Below, in pieces: positions 7,700 through 16,200 of a DNA stretch of 64,000 nt. Position 1 is the stretch's first letter; the number at the start of each line of letters is the position of its first letter. The notes under the pieces were generated by a model that had not been told where the DNA came from, made no database searches, and was given only the letters and a program-made list of their open reading frames with translations. Source of the DNA: Actinoplanes sandaracinus (lineage in GTDB: Bacteria > Actinomycetota > Actinomycetes > Mycobacteriales > Micromonosporaceae); contig NZ_JASCTH010000025.1 in the NCBI RefSeq assembly GCF_030009775.1, positions 1 through 64,000 of the forward strand, in the 5' to 3' direction. The translations under genes and the position numbers were made by a program.

Positions 7700-8664
7700 G
7701 TGACGGTCACCGCAGGCCGCTATCTGATCTACGGACTGCTGGCACTGGCGGTGCTGGCAGTGGGCAGGGCCGCGTTGCGGGGCATGCGAGGCAGCACTGG
7801 CCTCCCGCTCTGCTGTTCGCGTTCACCGGCAACGTGGGCTACTACCTCCTGCTGGTGCTGGGCGTGCAGGCGGTGGGTGCCCCGGTCACCGGCATCATCA
7901 TCGGCTGCATCCCGGTGGCCCTGGCCGTGGTCGGCAACATCGTGGCCCGGACCTATCCCTGGCGCCGGCTGGCGGTGCCCGTCGCTCTGGTCGCCGCGGG
8001 ACTGGTGATCGTCAACGTCCTGGAGATGGGTGGCAGCTCTCCGGCGGCCGAATCCTCGATCGCGACGAAGGCCTTCGGCGTGCTGTGCGCGTTCGGCGCC
8101 GTGGTGCTGTGGACCTGGTATGGCATAGCCAACGCCCGTTTCCTGGAACATCACCCGGAGGTGCCGGACGCCGGTTGGTCCGTGATCATCGGGTTGGGAA
8201 CCGGCGCTATCGCGCTGGTGGCGCTCCCGCTGGCAGCGGTGACCGGTCAGCTCGGTGACAACGGCGAGGGTCGGGGGAGCGTCGGCGCGCTGGTGCTCAC
8301 CTCGCTCATCCTGGGCGTCGCGGTGTCCTGGGGTGGCACGGCGTTGTGGAACGTCGCCTCCGGCCGGCTGCCACCGACTGCCGCCGGAATGTTGATCAAT
8401 GTGGAGACGATGTCGGGCTTCGCCTACGTCTACATCGCCCGGGGCGAGTGGCCGCCGGTGGGACAGCTCGCCGGATTCGCCCGCATCCTGACCGGTGTCG
8501 CGGTGGTCATGCGGCTGAGGGTGCACGGCGCCACGACGCCGGATGGGGCCGGAACTCCGATGAGGGCAGATGCGGCGGCGGGCGCCGGCACACCGGCGTC
8601 GCCGATCGGCACGGAGGAGACTCGCGACGTGCGGCCGGCTACACGGGAAGGACGCGAGCCATGA
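7700..8664 (+). pseudogene. DMT-family (EamA-like) permease, truncated and frameshifted
   Basis: Homology begins inside the family pattern (VTVTAGRYLIYGLLALAVLAVG), so about the first 40-60 residues and the start codon are missing. Near 7775-7795 the frame changes by one base: the next piece reads ALLFAFTGNVGYYLLLVLGVQ and continues to 8664 with several TM segments (GVLCAFGAVVLWTWYGIANARF, FAYVYIARGEWP). The family moves metabolites or drugs across the membrane. The missing first helices and the frameshift make it non-functional unless one base is a sequencing error. Confidence 0.75.
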
Positions 8665-8863
8665 CGATTACCGACCACCCCGCGACAATGGCGCACCGGC
8701 TGTTGCCGCTGCCCTGAACGACCTCGTCCTGCACAAGACGACCGATCCCGAGTGACTCGAGAAGGTGGCGGGTGAACTGTCCCGGAACGGCATCCTGAAG
8801 AATCCCGCGTTAATCACCCGACTGCGGGACCACCGCTGGCTACGCATTGATAAACCCGCATAA
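8661..8863 (+). pseudogene. ParB/SbnI-like N-terminal domain remnant
   Basis: Begins MTITDHPATMAHRLLPLP, then changes frame to LNDLVLHKTTDPE, hits a TGA where Arg would fit, and continues LEKVAGELSRNGILKNPALI...RDHRWLRID before ending. The pattern 'L..I.LHE.TDP.R...L...L..DG.L.NPPIV..L.DGR.LVLDG' is that of ParB-like proteins of the SbnI kinase type. At least one frameshift and one stop are present, and everything after the first 65 residues is gone. Assignment is by pattern only. Confidence 0.5.
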
Positions 8864-9048
8864 CCGATAGCGAGTGGGGCATCGATGAACCGGTCGACCG
8901 CAAACGGTGAGTATTCGCATGTGGAATTGGCGAGGGCTGCACGACAATGACGAAGTCGTGTACCGGCACGACGTCACGGATTCCGACGCCGATGTCGTTC
9001 GAACCGCACGAGCCACCGGCCTGACGCCGGCGGCCGTATCCGAGAGGG

Positions 9049-9139
9049 ATCACCCCCGCGCATGCGGGGGTGATCCGTGGACTGGTACATCGTCCTGGAG
9101 AGCGCCGACCTGCTCCCCGTGCATGCGGAGGGTCATCTG
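9049..9139. CRISPR. Possible two-repeat, one-spacer CRISPR remnant (type I-E-like repeat)
   Basis: A 29-bp unit at 9049-9077 (core CCCCCGCGCATGCGGGGG) matches the actinobacterial type I-E repeat pattern. A degenerate second unit lies at 9110-9139, matching at about 21 of 29 positions with one extra base and sharing CCCCG and GCATGCGG. The stretch between, 9078-9109, is exactly 32 nt, the usual type I-E spacer length. Translating the first repeat gives the DHPRACGGD string commonly seen when such repeats are translated. No cas genes are in the window. Alternatively, unit 1 is a stand-alone 13-bp-arm hairpin. Confidence 0.5.
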
Positions 9140-9156
9140 GATCTCTCGGTGAAAGG

Positions 9157-9768
9157 GTGAAAGTCTCCATAAGATCCAGGGCGAAACAGTCGTCGATTCT
9201 GCTGTACCGCCAGCACCGGGAAGGCTCCGCGTCCCGCGGAGGATTCGCTGGATTCATCGTCGCGCTCGCCAACACGGCGGCCGGCGCCTCCCGCTCCGGC
9301 GCGGACGAGCTGTCCACCGTCGACCAGCTGGCGCGGCTGCTGGAGCGATACACGTTCGTCGGCCGGGTCGACGGTGACGAGGTCGAGTTGGCGCAGGTGC
9401 GGGCGGCCCGTGCGCAGCTGCGCGACGTGTGGACCGCGGACCGCGACGACGCCGCCGCCATGGTCAACCGGATGCTGCGCGAGGCGCCGGCCCGGCCCTA
9501 CCTGATCCGGCACGACGGCTCGGACTGGCATGTGCACGCCACCGAACCCGGGGCCCCGCTCGCCGAACGGATGCGGGTGGACGCCGCCCTGGCCCTGATG
9601 AGCGTCATCCGGATGGACGAGACCGGCCGGCTGCGGGTCTGCGCCGCCGACGACTGCGCCGGCCTCTTCGCCGACATGTCCCGCAACGGATCCCGGCGCT
9701 TCTGCTCGGTCCGCTGCGGGAACCGCGTCAACATGAGCGCCTGCCGGGCTCGGCGCCTGCGGGGGTGA
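9157..9768 (+). CDS. CGNR zinc-finger protein (DUF1470-type)
   Basis: A roughly 203-residue protein of the ABATE/CGNR family, putative stress-responsive transcription factors. The middle shows the ABATE-like helical region (LSTVDQLARLLERYTFVGRV...LAQVRAARAQLRDVW). The C-terminus is the diagnostic zinc finger, RVCAADDCAGLFADMSRN then RRFCSVRCGNRVNMSACRAR. The start is uncertain: GTG 9157 has a weak ribosome binding site, and the first 30 residues do not match the family, so the 5' end may be altered. Confidence 0.85.
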   Translation: MKVSIRSRAKQSSILLYRQHREGSASRGGFAGFIVALANTAAGASRSGADELSTVDQLARLLERYTFVGRVDGDEVELAQVRAARAQLRDVWTADRDDAAAMVNRMLREAPARPYLIRHDGSDWHVHATEPGAPLAERMRVDAALALMSVIRMDETGRLRVCAADDCAGLFADMSRNGSRRFCSVRCGNRVNMSACRARRLRG

Positions 9769-9773
9769 GCCCG

Positions 9774-10307
9774 TTACGTCACCGCGCGCCGGTACCGCAG
9801 TTTCACCACCTCCGCCGGGCTGCCCCGGTCGACGTGCCGGGCACCGTCGGGCTCCCACCCCTGGGCGCGATAGAAGGCCTGCGCCGAGGTGTTGCCCTCG
9901 AGCACCCACAGGCTCGCGGTGGCATACCCGGCGCCGGCCAGGGCGTCGAGCACCGCTGCCATCAGCAGGCTGCCGGCTCCGGTGCGCCACACCGCCGGCA
10001 CCGTGTACATCGATCCGATCTCTCCGACCTGTGCCGGGTCGAGGTCGGCGTCCTCGCTGGGATAGAAGCGCGCGTAGCCGACGAGCCGGCCCTCATCCTC
10101 TCCCTCGCGTAGCACCAGGGTGCCGGCCCGCGGCCACCGGGCGTCGGACAGCAGGCCGGACCAGGTGGTGCGGAGGGCGGCGATGTCCAGGTCGGCGAGG
10201 TACTCGGCGGACAGCAGGCCGTCGAAGGCCGCCCGCCACGACGCGGCCTGGACGTGGGCCAGGGCCTCGGCGTCGGCGGGCTGCGCCCGGTGGATGCTCC
10301 GGGTCAT
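9774..10307 (-). CDS. GNAT-family N-acetyltransferase
   Basis: A 177-residue GCN5-related acetyltransferase with the fold order IHRAQPADAEALAHV...GEIGSMYTVPAVWRTGAGSLLM (acetyl-CoA loop, normally Q/RxxGxG/A) and a C-terminal NTSAQAFYRAQGWEPDG. Its ATG overlaps the TGA of the AT-ACP gene (ATGA at 10304-10307), so the two are co-translated. In some polyketide pathways GNAT domains load acyl groups on carrier proteins. Whether this one does so or acts on a free amine cannot be told here. Confidence 0.85.
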   Translation of the reverse strand: MTRSIHRAQPADAEALAHVQAASWRAAFDGLLSAEYLADLDIAALRTTWSGLLSDARWPRAGTLVLREGEDEGRLVGYARFYPSEDADLDPAQVGEIGSMYTVPAVWRTGAGSLLMAAVLDALAGAGYATASLWVLEGNTSAQAFYRAQGWEPDGARHVDRGSPAEVVKLRYRRAVT

Positions 10308-12055
10308 CGCTCACGGACCAGGTCGCGGGTGTCGGCCGAGTCGAGCAGTTGCTGGACCAGGTCGGCCTGGGCGCCGAGACTGGGGCACAGCAGCATCTCC
10401 CGGATCGGGATCCGGACCGCCAGCTCCTGGTGGATCCGGTTGGCGAGGCGTGTCACCTGCAAGGAGTCGCCGCCGAGATCGAAGAAGTCGGCGTCGTTGG
10501 CGGGTTCCTCGTGGCCCAGGAACTCCGTCCACAGGTCGGCGACCAGACGATGGGCACTCCGGTCGGCGCCGCGGGTGACGGCGACCTCCGCTTGTCGCGG
10601 CTCGGCCACGTTCTGGCCGGCGGCGGTCGCGGATCGCGACTCGGCGATGTCCGGGACGGGCTCGACGGATCGCCGCGGCTCGGCGACGGCCCGGCCGGCG
10701 GTGGCCTCCGGCGCGATCCAGCGCGGCGCGTGGAAGGCGTAGGTCGGCAGATGGATCCGGCGGCCCGGGCCGACGATCACGGCCCGGTCGATGGGCTGAC
10801 CCTGCGCCCACAGAGCGCCGAGCGCGGCCAACGGCCCCCCGCTGCCGGTACGGGCCGCGCTGAACGCCACCGTCCGCAGTCCGGTTGCCTCGGCCGGCGC
10901 CGACAGGCTCTGGCCCGGCCCGATCTCCAGGACGACCGCGTCCGGAAACCGCTCCGCCACGGTGGACAGGGCCTCGCCGAACCGTACGGTCTGCCGGGCG
11001 CCGTCGAGGAACGTGCCGGGACGGACCCGGGTGCCGGCCGGCAGCAGCCGGCCGGTGGCGCCCTCCACCATGGGCACGGCGGCGACACCCAGCGGTACGT
11101 CCCGCAGCGCCTCGGCCAGTCGCGGCATGGCCGGCTCGATGAGCGAGGAGTGGAAGGCGTGGCCGCTCTGCAGGCGCCGCGAGAAGATCCGGCCGTCCAG
11201 CCAGGCCTGGAAGGTCTGCACCGCTTCCGGGGTACCGGCCACCACACTGTTGATCGGCCCGTTCAGAGCGGCGATCTCCAGATCGGCCCCGGACTCCGCG
11301 AGCAGCCGGCGCACGGTCGGCTCGTCACCGCCGACCGCCAGCATGGCCCCGGGCGGACACGCCTGCATGGCGTCGCCCCGCACCGTCACGAAGCGGGCGG
11401 CCGCCGGCAGGTCGAGGATTCCGGCGACGCAGGCCGCCGTGACCTCGCCGAGGCTGTGCCCCCAGACCACCGCGGGCGTCACCCCCAGGCCGGCCAGCGC
11501 GGTGAACGCCGCGTACTGCAGCGCGAAGATCGCCGGCTGCGCCAGCCGGGTCTGCGCCAGTTCGGCGGCGGGGAACTCCGGATCGGTGAGGGCGGCCCGG
11601 ACCCGCTCGGCCGTCCTCGGGTCGAAGGCGTCGAGGCAGGTCCGGAGGGCGGCCGTGAAGCCGGGCAGAGCTTGCGCGTACGGCAGGGCCATCCCCGGCC
11701 GCTGACTGCCCTGGCCCGGGAAGAGCAGAGCGACCGGCGCCGGGCCTGATGCGGCGGCGCTGCCCCGGACGACGGGGGTGTGGTCGAAGCGGTCCGCGTC
11801 GGTCAGGTGTCCGCGCACGGCGACGTACTCCGGGCTGTCCGCCAGGCTTCCGGCGACGCCGGCGTCGAGCAGTTCCTGACGGGTGTACGCCGTGGTCAGC
11901 ACCTCGCCCTCGGCCAGGGCGGCCCACCAGGCATCCAGCGTCCGCGCGCCGGGGAACCGGGCGGACATCCCGGTCACGGCGATGTCGAAGGCGTCGTCGC
12001 GGCTCGGCGGCCCACCGTCGGCGGCCATCTCCGGAGCAGGGTCGGCAGTTGTCAT
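10304..12055 (-). CDS. Polyketide synthase reduced to KS stub-AT-ACP
   Basis: A 583-residue protein. Residues 22-92 are the first part of a ketosynthase (FDIAVTGMSARFPGARTLDAWW...LTDADRFDH), which stops well before the catalytic Cys and jumps straight into an acyltransferase (VALLFPGQGSQ, nucleophile Ser near 201 in GHSLGE). The specificity motif is HAFH at about 299-302, which predicts malonyl-CoA. A proline-rich linker leads to an acyl carrier protein whose attachment Ser is near 531 (DLGGDSLQ). ATG 12055 has an ideal GGAGG and overlaps the upstream MFS remnant's stop. The missing KS body points to an in-frame internal deletion; AT and ACP look usable. Confidence 0.85.
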   Translation of the reverse strand: MTTADPAPEMAADGGPPSRDDAFDIAVTGMSARFPGARTLDAWWAALAEGEVLTTAYTRQELLDAGVAGSLADSPEYVAVRGHLTDADRFDHTPVVRGSAAASGPAPVALLFPGQGSQRPGMALPYAQALPGFTAALRTCLDAFDPRTAERVRAALTDPEFPAAELAQTRLAQPAIFALQYAAFTALAGLGVTPAVVWGHSLGEVTAACVAGILDLPAAARFVTVRGDAMQACPPGAMLAVGGDEPTVRRLLAESGADLEIAALNGPINSVVAGTPEAVQTFQAWLDGRIFSRRLQSGHAFHSSLIEPAMPRLAEALRDVPLGVAAVPMVEGATGRLLPAGTRVRPGTFLDGARQTVRFGEALSTVAERFPDAVVLEIGPGQSLSAPAEATGLRTVAFSAARTGSGGPLAALGALWAQGQPIDRAVIVGPGRRIHLPTYAFHAPRWIAPEATAGRAVAEPRRSVEPVPDIAESRSATAAGQNVAEPRQAEVAVTRGADRSAHRLVADLWTEFLGHEEPANDADFFDLGGDSLQVTRLANRIHQELAVRIPIREMLLCPSLGAQADLVQQLLDSADTRDLVRER

Positions 12056-12317
12056 CGGACCTCCATCAATTCGTGAGTGTCGCGGAACCGGGGTCGGTTG
12101 CGCTCGGCCCATCCGGCCACCGCCGGCACGCAGAGCCCCGCGGCCAGCAGCACCGCGCCGAGCACCAGCCAGCCGGTGCGGCCGGCGCCGGTGATCAACG
12201 CGAGGACCAGGAACGGTGTCGCCATGGTGCCGAGCTGGGTCGACATGTCGAACAGCCGACCGTCTTGGCCAGATTGCTCAGGCAGAGGATGCGGATCGGG
12301 CCTGGCGGAGGTATCAA
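12052..12317 (-). pseudogene. MFS transporter with its middle deleted
   Basis: From about TTG 12317 the frame reads PGPIRILCLSNLAKTVG, typical of the first helix of an MFS exporter, shifts frame near 12255, and joins directly to what looks like the last helices of such a protein (FLVLALITGAGRTGWLVLGAVLLAAG) and a charged tail. Around 300 residues of the usual protein are absent. Its stop overlaps the start of the PKS gene (ATGA), so it was the first gene of that operon. Confidence 0.6.
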
Positions 12318-12389
12318 TGCCGATAGAAGCGACACTTTACGTAACACCTTCCTAGTGCAGAGGCGGCGTACGCGGTTCGAGGAGCGGTG

Positions 12390-13709
12390 TTACCGCGCTG
12401 CGCCGGCCTCGGCCAGATAGCGCCAGATCTCGGCGGCCAGGTCTACATGGGCGCTGCGTTGAGCCTTGACCGCCAGGTCCCGCAGGTTCGCGACCGCGAG
12501 CTCCCGGTCGCCCTCGGCGATCAACAGCTGGTTCTTGAGCAGGCCGAGACGCACCGTGTCCCGGAAGTCCAGTGACTGCCCGACCGCGTCGAGCCGCAGG
12601 CAGCTCTCCTGGGCGGTCGCCAGGTCGCCGTGCCGGAACGCGGCGATGCCCTGGAGCAGATCGAACTCCTGGGCGTACTGCCGGAGGCCCGCCAAGCGCA
12701 CCGCCGGCTCGACCTCGCCGAGCAGGCGCAGCACCCGGTCGACGGAGTCGGTCTCCATCTGCAGGTACAACGAGGCCGCCGCCAGCCGCAGGCGCAGCCA
12801 CAGCACCAGGTCGTCGGAACCGGCCAGTCGTTCCATCGCCTGGTCGAGCCGTCGGGACGCCAGTTCGCTCTCGCCCTGACGGGTGAGCACGGTGGCCGAG
12901 GTCCAGAGCACCTGAGCCTGCACCGCGGCCGGCGCGTCCCCGGAAGCCGGTGTCCCGTCGGCGGCGCCCTCGCCGTCCACCACCAGCCTCTCCAACTCGT
13001 CGGCCAGTTGCCGGGCCTCGGGCAGCCGGCCGAGCTCCGACTGCACCGCGATGAGCGCCATGAAGGCGCGGGCGGTGTCGACGACGTTCAGGATGTTCTC
13101 CGTCGCGATGGCGTACGCCTCCATCGCGACCGGGTACGCGCTCAGGATGTCACCGAGGGAGCGGTGGCAGGTCGCCAGCTGGTGCCGTGCCCGCAGCCGC
13201 AACTCCGGTGAGTCGGTCTCGTCGCTGACCGCCACCAGCAGCTTCAACGTGTCACGCCGGTCCGCCGCCAGGCCCTCCTTCTCCTGCAGCTCGGCGAGCA
13301 GCCAGTAGCCGTGCCAGCGCAGGGCGGCATCCTCGGCGCCGGACTCGTGCAGAGCCTGCCGCAGCGAGGCCGCGGCCTCGAATCGGCCGCCTGAGCTGAT
13401 CATCGCGATGATCGCGCTCAGGGTGCCGGGAGAGCCCTGCCCGAACACCGACGGACTGACCCCGAGCCGACCGGCCAGGTAATCGACAGCGCGGGCCGTC
13501 GGTGGCCGGCCACCCGATTCGAGGCGGGACAGGTACGCGGTCGAGATGCCGGTCCCCGCCAGTTCCGCCTGGGTCAGGCCCCGCGAACGTCGCAGAGCTC
13601 GCAGCTGCTGGCCGAAGGCCGGTTGCGCGAACACAGTGGTGGACTCCGCGGGGGTTCGGGTGACCCGGCGCCTGCTCCGGCTTGTGCCCTGACCCGAAAA
13701 CCGGGTCAC
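12390..13709 (-). CDS. XRE-family regulator with C-terminal TPR-like domain
   Basis: A 439-residue regulator (414 from the alternative GTG at 13634). The helix-turn-helix is at about residues 32-85 (FGQQLRALRRSRGLTQAELAGTGISTAYLSRLESG). The rest is an all-helical repeat region with TPR-like pairs (LRLRARHQLATCHRSLGDILSAY..., ...LLGEVEPAVRLAGLRQYAQEFDLLQG...). Proteins of this layout are common pathway-specific regulators in actinomycete biosynthetic clusters. It is divergent from the truncated ATP-grasp gene across a long intergenic region with repeated TTGGCAA motifs, its plausible target. Confidence 0.85.
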   Translation of the reverse strand: MTRFSGQGTSRSRRRVTRTPAESTTVFAQPAFGQQLRALRRSRGLTQAELAGTGISTAYLSRLESGGRPPTARAVDYLAGRLGVSPSVFGQGSPGTLSAIIAMISSGGRFEAAASLRQALHESGAEDAALRWHGYWLLAELQEKEGLAADRRDTLKLLVAVSDETDSPELRLRARHQLATCHRSLGDILSAYPVAMEAYAIATENILNVVDTARAFMALIAVQSELGRLPEARQLADELERLVVDGEGAADGTPASGDAPAAVQAQVLWTSATVLTRQGESELASRRLDQAMERLAGSDDLVLWLRLRLAAASLYLQMETDSVDRVLRLLGEVEPAVRLAGLRQYAQEFDLLQGIAAFRHGDLATAQESCLRLDAVGQSLDFRDTVRLGLLKNQLLIAEGDRELAVANLRDLAVKAQRSAHVDLAAEIWRYLAEAGAAR

Positions 13710-14189
13710 CGGACGGCCCTCGGGAGACTGAGCCTGTCACGAGCCGCTGAATTTTGGCAACTTCGTGGCAAGCGTGTCAACGCGGGGTGGGCGCGATGCT
13801 GGGGCGCCCTGATCACCGGCCCAGCATCGGCCAGTCGAGGCCGCTGACCGTCTGGACGTTGCTGTTGTCATCCACTGCGCTCCCGTTGCTCCTGGGGATT
13901 GCCAATATTCTGGCTCACTAGGCAACTCTCTCCATCGAGTCCGCGGCGCGCCGCCAAACCTCGTTTTGCAAACTCGAGGACATCCCATGGCGCGTCGATC
14001 GGACAACCCTAGCCGGGGCCCGGACCCCCTGCCCTGCGTCATGGGCTGGTGGCGGAGATCGTTCACGCCAGAAGTATCAGCAGTTCAGAGCGTATCTGGA
14101 AGCCCGCCGTCGACCGTGCTTCGCCCGAGCGTGACCGGTGCGTCCGGGCGCCGGCCGGCCCATCCTCCAAGCCGCCGCGCCCACCTCCT

Positions 14190-14233
14190 ATTTGGCAAGT
14201 CTTAGCCCGCGTTTTTGCTCAGACTTGCCAAAT
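14190..14233. repeat. Perfect 13-bp inverted repeat, 18-bp spacer
   Basis: The arms ATTTGGCAAGTCT at 14190-14202 and AGACTTGCCAAAT at 14221-14233 are perfectly complementary. The repeat sits 4 bp upstream of a consensus -35 (TTGACA), so an operator is likelier than a terminator. Confidence 0.75.
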
Positions 14234-14237
14234 CGTA

Positions 14238-14272
14238 TTGACAACTTGCGACGGCTTCCGGTTACATCAGCC
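14238..14272 (+). promoter_or_regulatory. Candidate sigma-70-type promoter
   Basis: TTGACA at 14238-14243 is followed after 17-18 bp by a weak TTACAT-like -10 near 14261-14267. It would drive the truncated ATP-grasp gene at 14363. Confidence 0.4.
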
Positions 14273-14362
14273 CCCACGACGCTCCAGTGGTGCATGTGGC
14301 GCGAACGCCGCAGCACCGTCGTCGCCGCTGCGTCCCGAGGTAGACGGGAATGTGATCTCGAA

Positions 14363-14431
14363 ATGACATCTGCGCCGCCGCTACCCCCAGCGGTGATCGT
14401 GGACGGCTACTCCACCGGCAACTTCCTGCCG
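14363..14431 (+). pseudogene. 5' stub of an ATP-grasp-type gene
   Basis: The first 23 codons read MTSAPPLPPAVIVDGYSTGNFLP. The string VIVDGYSTGN(F/Y)L is typical of the N-terminus of ATP-grasp ligases found in antibiotic pathways. After codon 23 the frame runs into the antisense of an aminotransferase gene and loses any family resemblance. The gene was therefore cut about 70 bp after its start. Assignment is by pattern and tentative. Confidence 0.5.
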
Positions 14432-14910
14432 CGAGCCTGCGCGGCGTCCTCGATCACCAGCAGGCCGTGCCGGGCGGCGACCGCCTCGATCGGCGCCAGG
14501 TCGGCCGGGTGGCCGTAGAGGTGCACCGGCTGGACGGCCCGGGTGCGGCTGGTGACGGCCGCCCCCACCCCGGCCGGGTCCAGGTTGACGTCAGCGGGCC
14601 CGGGCTCCACCGGCACCGGCCGGGCCCCGGTGGCCGAGACCGACAGCCAGGTGGCGATGAAGGTGTGCGACGGCTCGATGACCTCGTCGCCGGGACCGAT
14701 GCCGGCGGCGGTCAGCGTGAGCGCGTCCAGGCCGGTGCCGACGGTCACGCAGTGCCGGGCACCGTAGTGGCCGGCGAACTCGTCCTCGAACGCCTCGGTC
14801 TCCGGGCCGAGCGGGAAACAGCCGGAGTCCAGGACCCGGCGGTGCACGTCGTCGAGCTCTGCCCGCAGGTCGGCGTGGGCGGCGCGCAGATCGTAGAACG
14901 GGACGTTCAC
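14407..14910 (-). pseudogene. DegT/DnrJ/EryC1 sugar aminotransferase, C-terminal half missing
   Basis: PLP-dependent sugar aminotransferase with the family start VPFYDLRAAHADLRAELD, then SGCFPLGPETEAFEDEFA, GTGLDALTL, EVIEPSHTFIATW and IEDAAQA, whose Asp contacts the PLP ring nitrogen. It stops about 167 residues in, against the usual 370, so the lysine that would bind PLP is missing and it should be inactive. GTG 14910 overlaps the upstream stop (GTGA) and has GGAGG. Paired with the ketoisomerase it would have made a 3-amino-3,6-dideoxyhexose. Confidence 0.8.
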
Positions 14911-15296
14911 CGCAGCCTCCGGGCGGCCGCACGGAACTCGTCGAGATCGTGGTAGTAGTCGTTCGCGTCGTAGTGCTGCGAGGCCAGCACGAGGGTGACC
15001 GCGCCCGGGGAGAAGTTGACCAGGTCCCGCCACAGCATCGGCCCGATGTACAGGCCCCGGTCCGGGCGGTCCAGCAGGTACGACCAGCGCCGGTAACCGT
15101 CGTCGAGGCGCGCCTCCATCTGCCCGTGCACGGCCACGATGAGCTGTTGCAGCTCACGATGGCCGTGCGCGCCTCGGGCAGCCGTCGCCGGCACGTCGTA
15201 CAGGTAGTAGATCCGCTCGATGGCGAAATCCACGTCCTCGCTGCCCTCGATCACCGAGAGCCGTCCGTCGGGGTTGGTGAAGGTCGTCAGGTCCAT
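14907..15296 (-). CDS. dTDP-4-oxo-6-deoxyhexose 3,4-ketoisomerase (FdtA/QdtA-like)
   Basis: A 129-residue cupin of the WxcM/FdtA family, which isomerises dTDP-4-keto-6-deoxyglucose to the 3-keto sugar in the cytoplasm. Visible landmarks are RIYYLYDVPATAARGAHGHR (His pair), QLIVAVHGQMEARLDDG and the late VTLVLASQHYDANDYYHDLDEF. The length is normal for the family. ATG 15296 fits the homology start; the frame is open upstream but without similarity. It is translationally coupled to the aminotransferase remnant, so the pathway is now interrupted. Confidence 0.85.
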   Translation of the reverse strand: MDLTTFTNPDGRLSVIEGSEDVDFAIERIYYLYDVPATAARGAHGHRELQQLIVAVHGQMEARLDDGYRRWSYLLDRPDRGLYIGPMLWRDLVNFSPGAVTLVLASQHYDANDYYHDLDEFRAAARRLR

Positions 15297-15404
15297 CAAC
15301 CGGCACGGTGCGGTGGGTGGCCTGCGGTGGACTTGGGTTGTCGTGCCTACCAGCATGAACAACGATGGCGTCAGACGTGGTGCCCACGGCAACCCCTACC
15401 GGGC

Positions 15405-16178
15405 TTACCTGGGGGGCTCCGGGGCGGGGCGCGCGTTGCCCGCCACGAACACCTCGATGCCGTCCATCAGCCGGGCCAGCCCGAACTCGAACCACTCGTC
15501 CAGGTCGTTCTCACCGGTGCTCTCCGCCGCCACCTTGGCCAGCACCGGGAAGGCGCCGCTCTGCATGAGCGCCATCACCTGAGCGGTCTGGGCGGCCCAC
15601 CACTGCTCGCGGGTGGAGCCGGTGTCGCGCTCGGCGCTGTTCTCGTTCACCAGCAGCAGGGCCGCTCCCTGCACGTACCCGGCGACCATCATCACGATCC
15701 AGGACATCTGCCGGACGCTGAGGCCGATCCCGTCGACCGCGCTGAGTGCCCAGTTGGTCGAGGCCAGCACGTTGGGCCCGAGCGGGGGCCGGGTGGTGGC
15801 CAGGATCTGCAGCGACCAGAGATGCCGTCGGTACAGCGCCCAATCAGTGCGCGCCGACCACTCCAGCCGGGCCCGCCATCCCTGCGGCGGCGGATCCGGG
15901 AACGCGGTCTGCCCGGTCACCGAGTCGACCATCAGGTCGATCAGCTCCTCCTTGCCCGGCACGTAGCGGTACAGCGACATCGCCCCCGAACCCAGCTCGG
16001 CCGCGACCCGCCGCATCGACAACCCTTCCAGCCCCTCGGCGTCGGCGATCCGTATGCCGGCCTCCACGATCCGGTCGATCGAGAGGCCCGGCCTGTTGCG
16101 CCGCTCCCTGCCGCGTTCGGCCCAGAGCAGGTCAAGACCGTTCTTCGTACGCGAGTCAGTGCCGCCGTTGGTTGACAT
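15405..16178 (-). CDS. TetR-family repressor (TetR_C_1 type)
   Basis: A 257-residue repressor. The HTH is IVEAGIRIADAEGLEGLSMRRVAAELGSGAMSLYRYVPGKEELI. The C-terminal domain resembles that of the tetracycline repressor class (GWRARLEWSARTDWALYRRHLW...). It is divergent from an MFS/ABC-F resistance operon, with a near-perfect palindrome in the gap, so it is the likely drug-sensing repressor of that operon. Confidence 0.92.
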   Translation of the reverse strand: MSTNGGTDSRTKNGLDLLWAERGRERRNRPGLSIDRIVEAGIRIADAEGLEGLSMRRVAAELGSGAMSLYRYVPGKEELIDLMVDSVTGQTAFPDPPPQGWRARLEWSARTDWALYRRHLWSLQILATTRPPLGPNVLASTNWALSAVDGIGLSVRQMSWIVMMVAGYVQGAALLLVNENSAERDTGSTREQWWAAQTAQVMALMQSGAFPVLAKVAAESTGENDLDEWFEFGLARLMDGIEVFVAGNARPAPEPPR

Positions 16179-16200
16179 TTGTTCTCCAATCGTCAGTGGG

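Larger units (their letters stand above)
13710..14362. promoter_or_regulatory. Long divergent intergenic region with four TTGGCAA motifs
   Basis: No coding sequence was recognised in 653 bp. The 7-mer TTGGCAA or its complement occurs at 13754-13760, 13899-13905, 14192-14198 and 14225-14231. The last two form a perfect 13-bp inverted repeat. This suggests a multi-site operator region for the adjacent XRE regulator. Confidence 0.5.

Noticed and set aside
9048..9077. Rho-independent terminator
   Set aside because: The dyad is strong, but no U-tract follows on either strand and no intact gene ends just upstream. The 32-nt spacing to a second repeat-like unit favours a CRISPR remnant, although the point is not settled.
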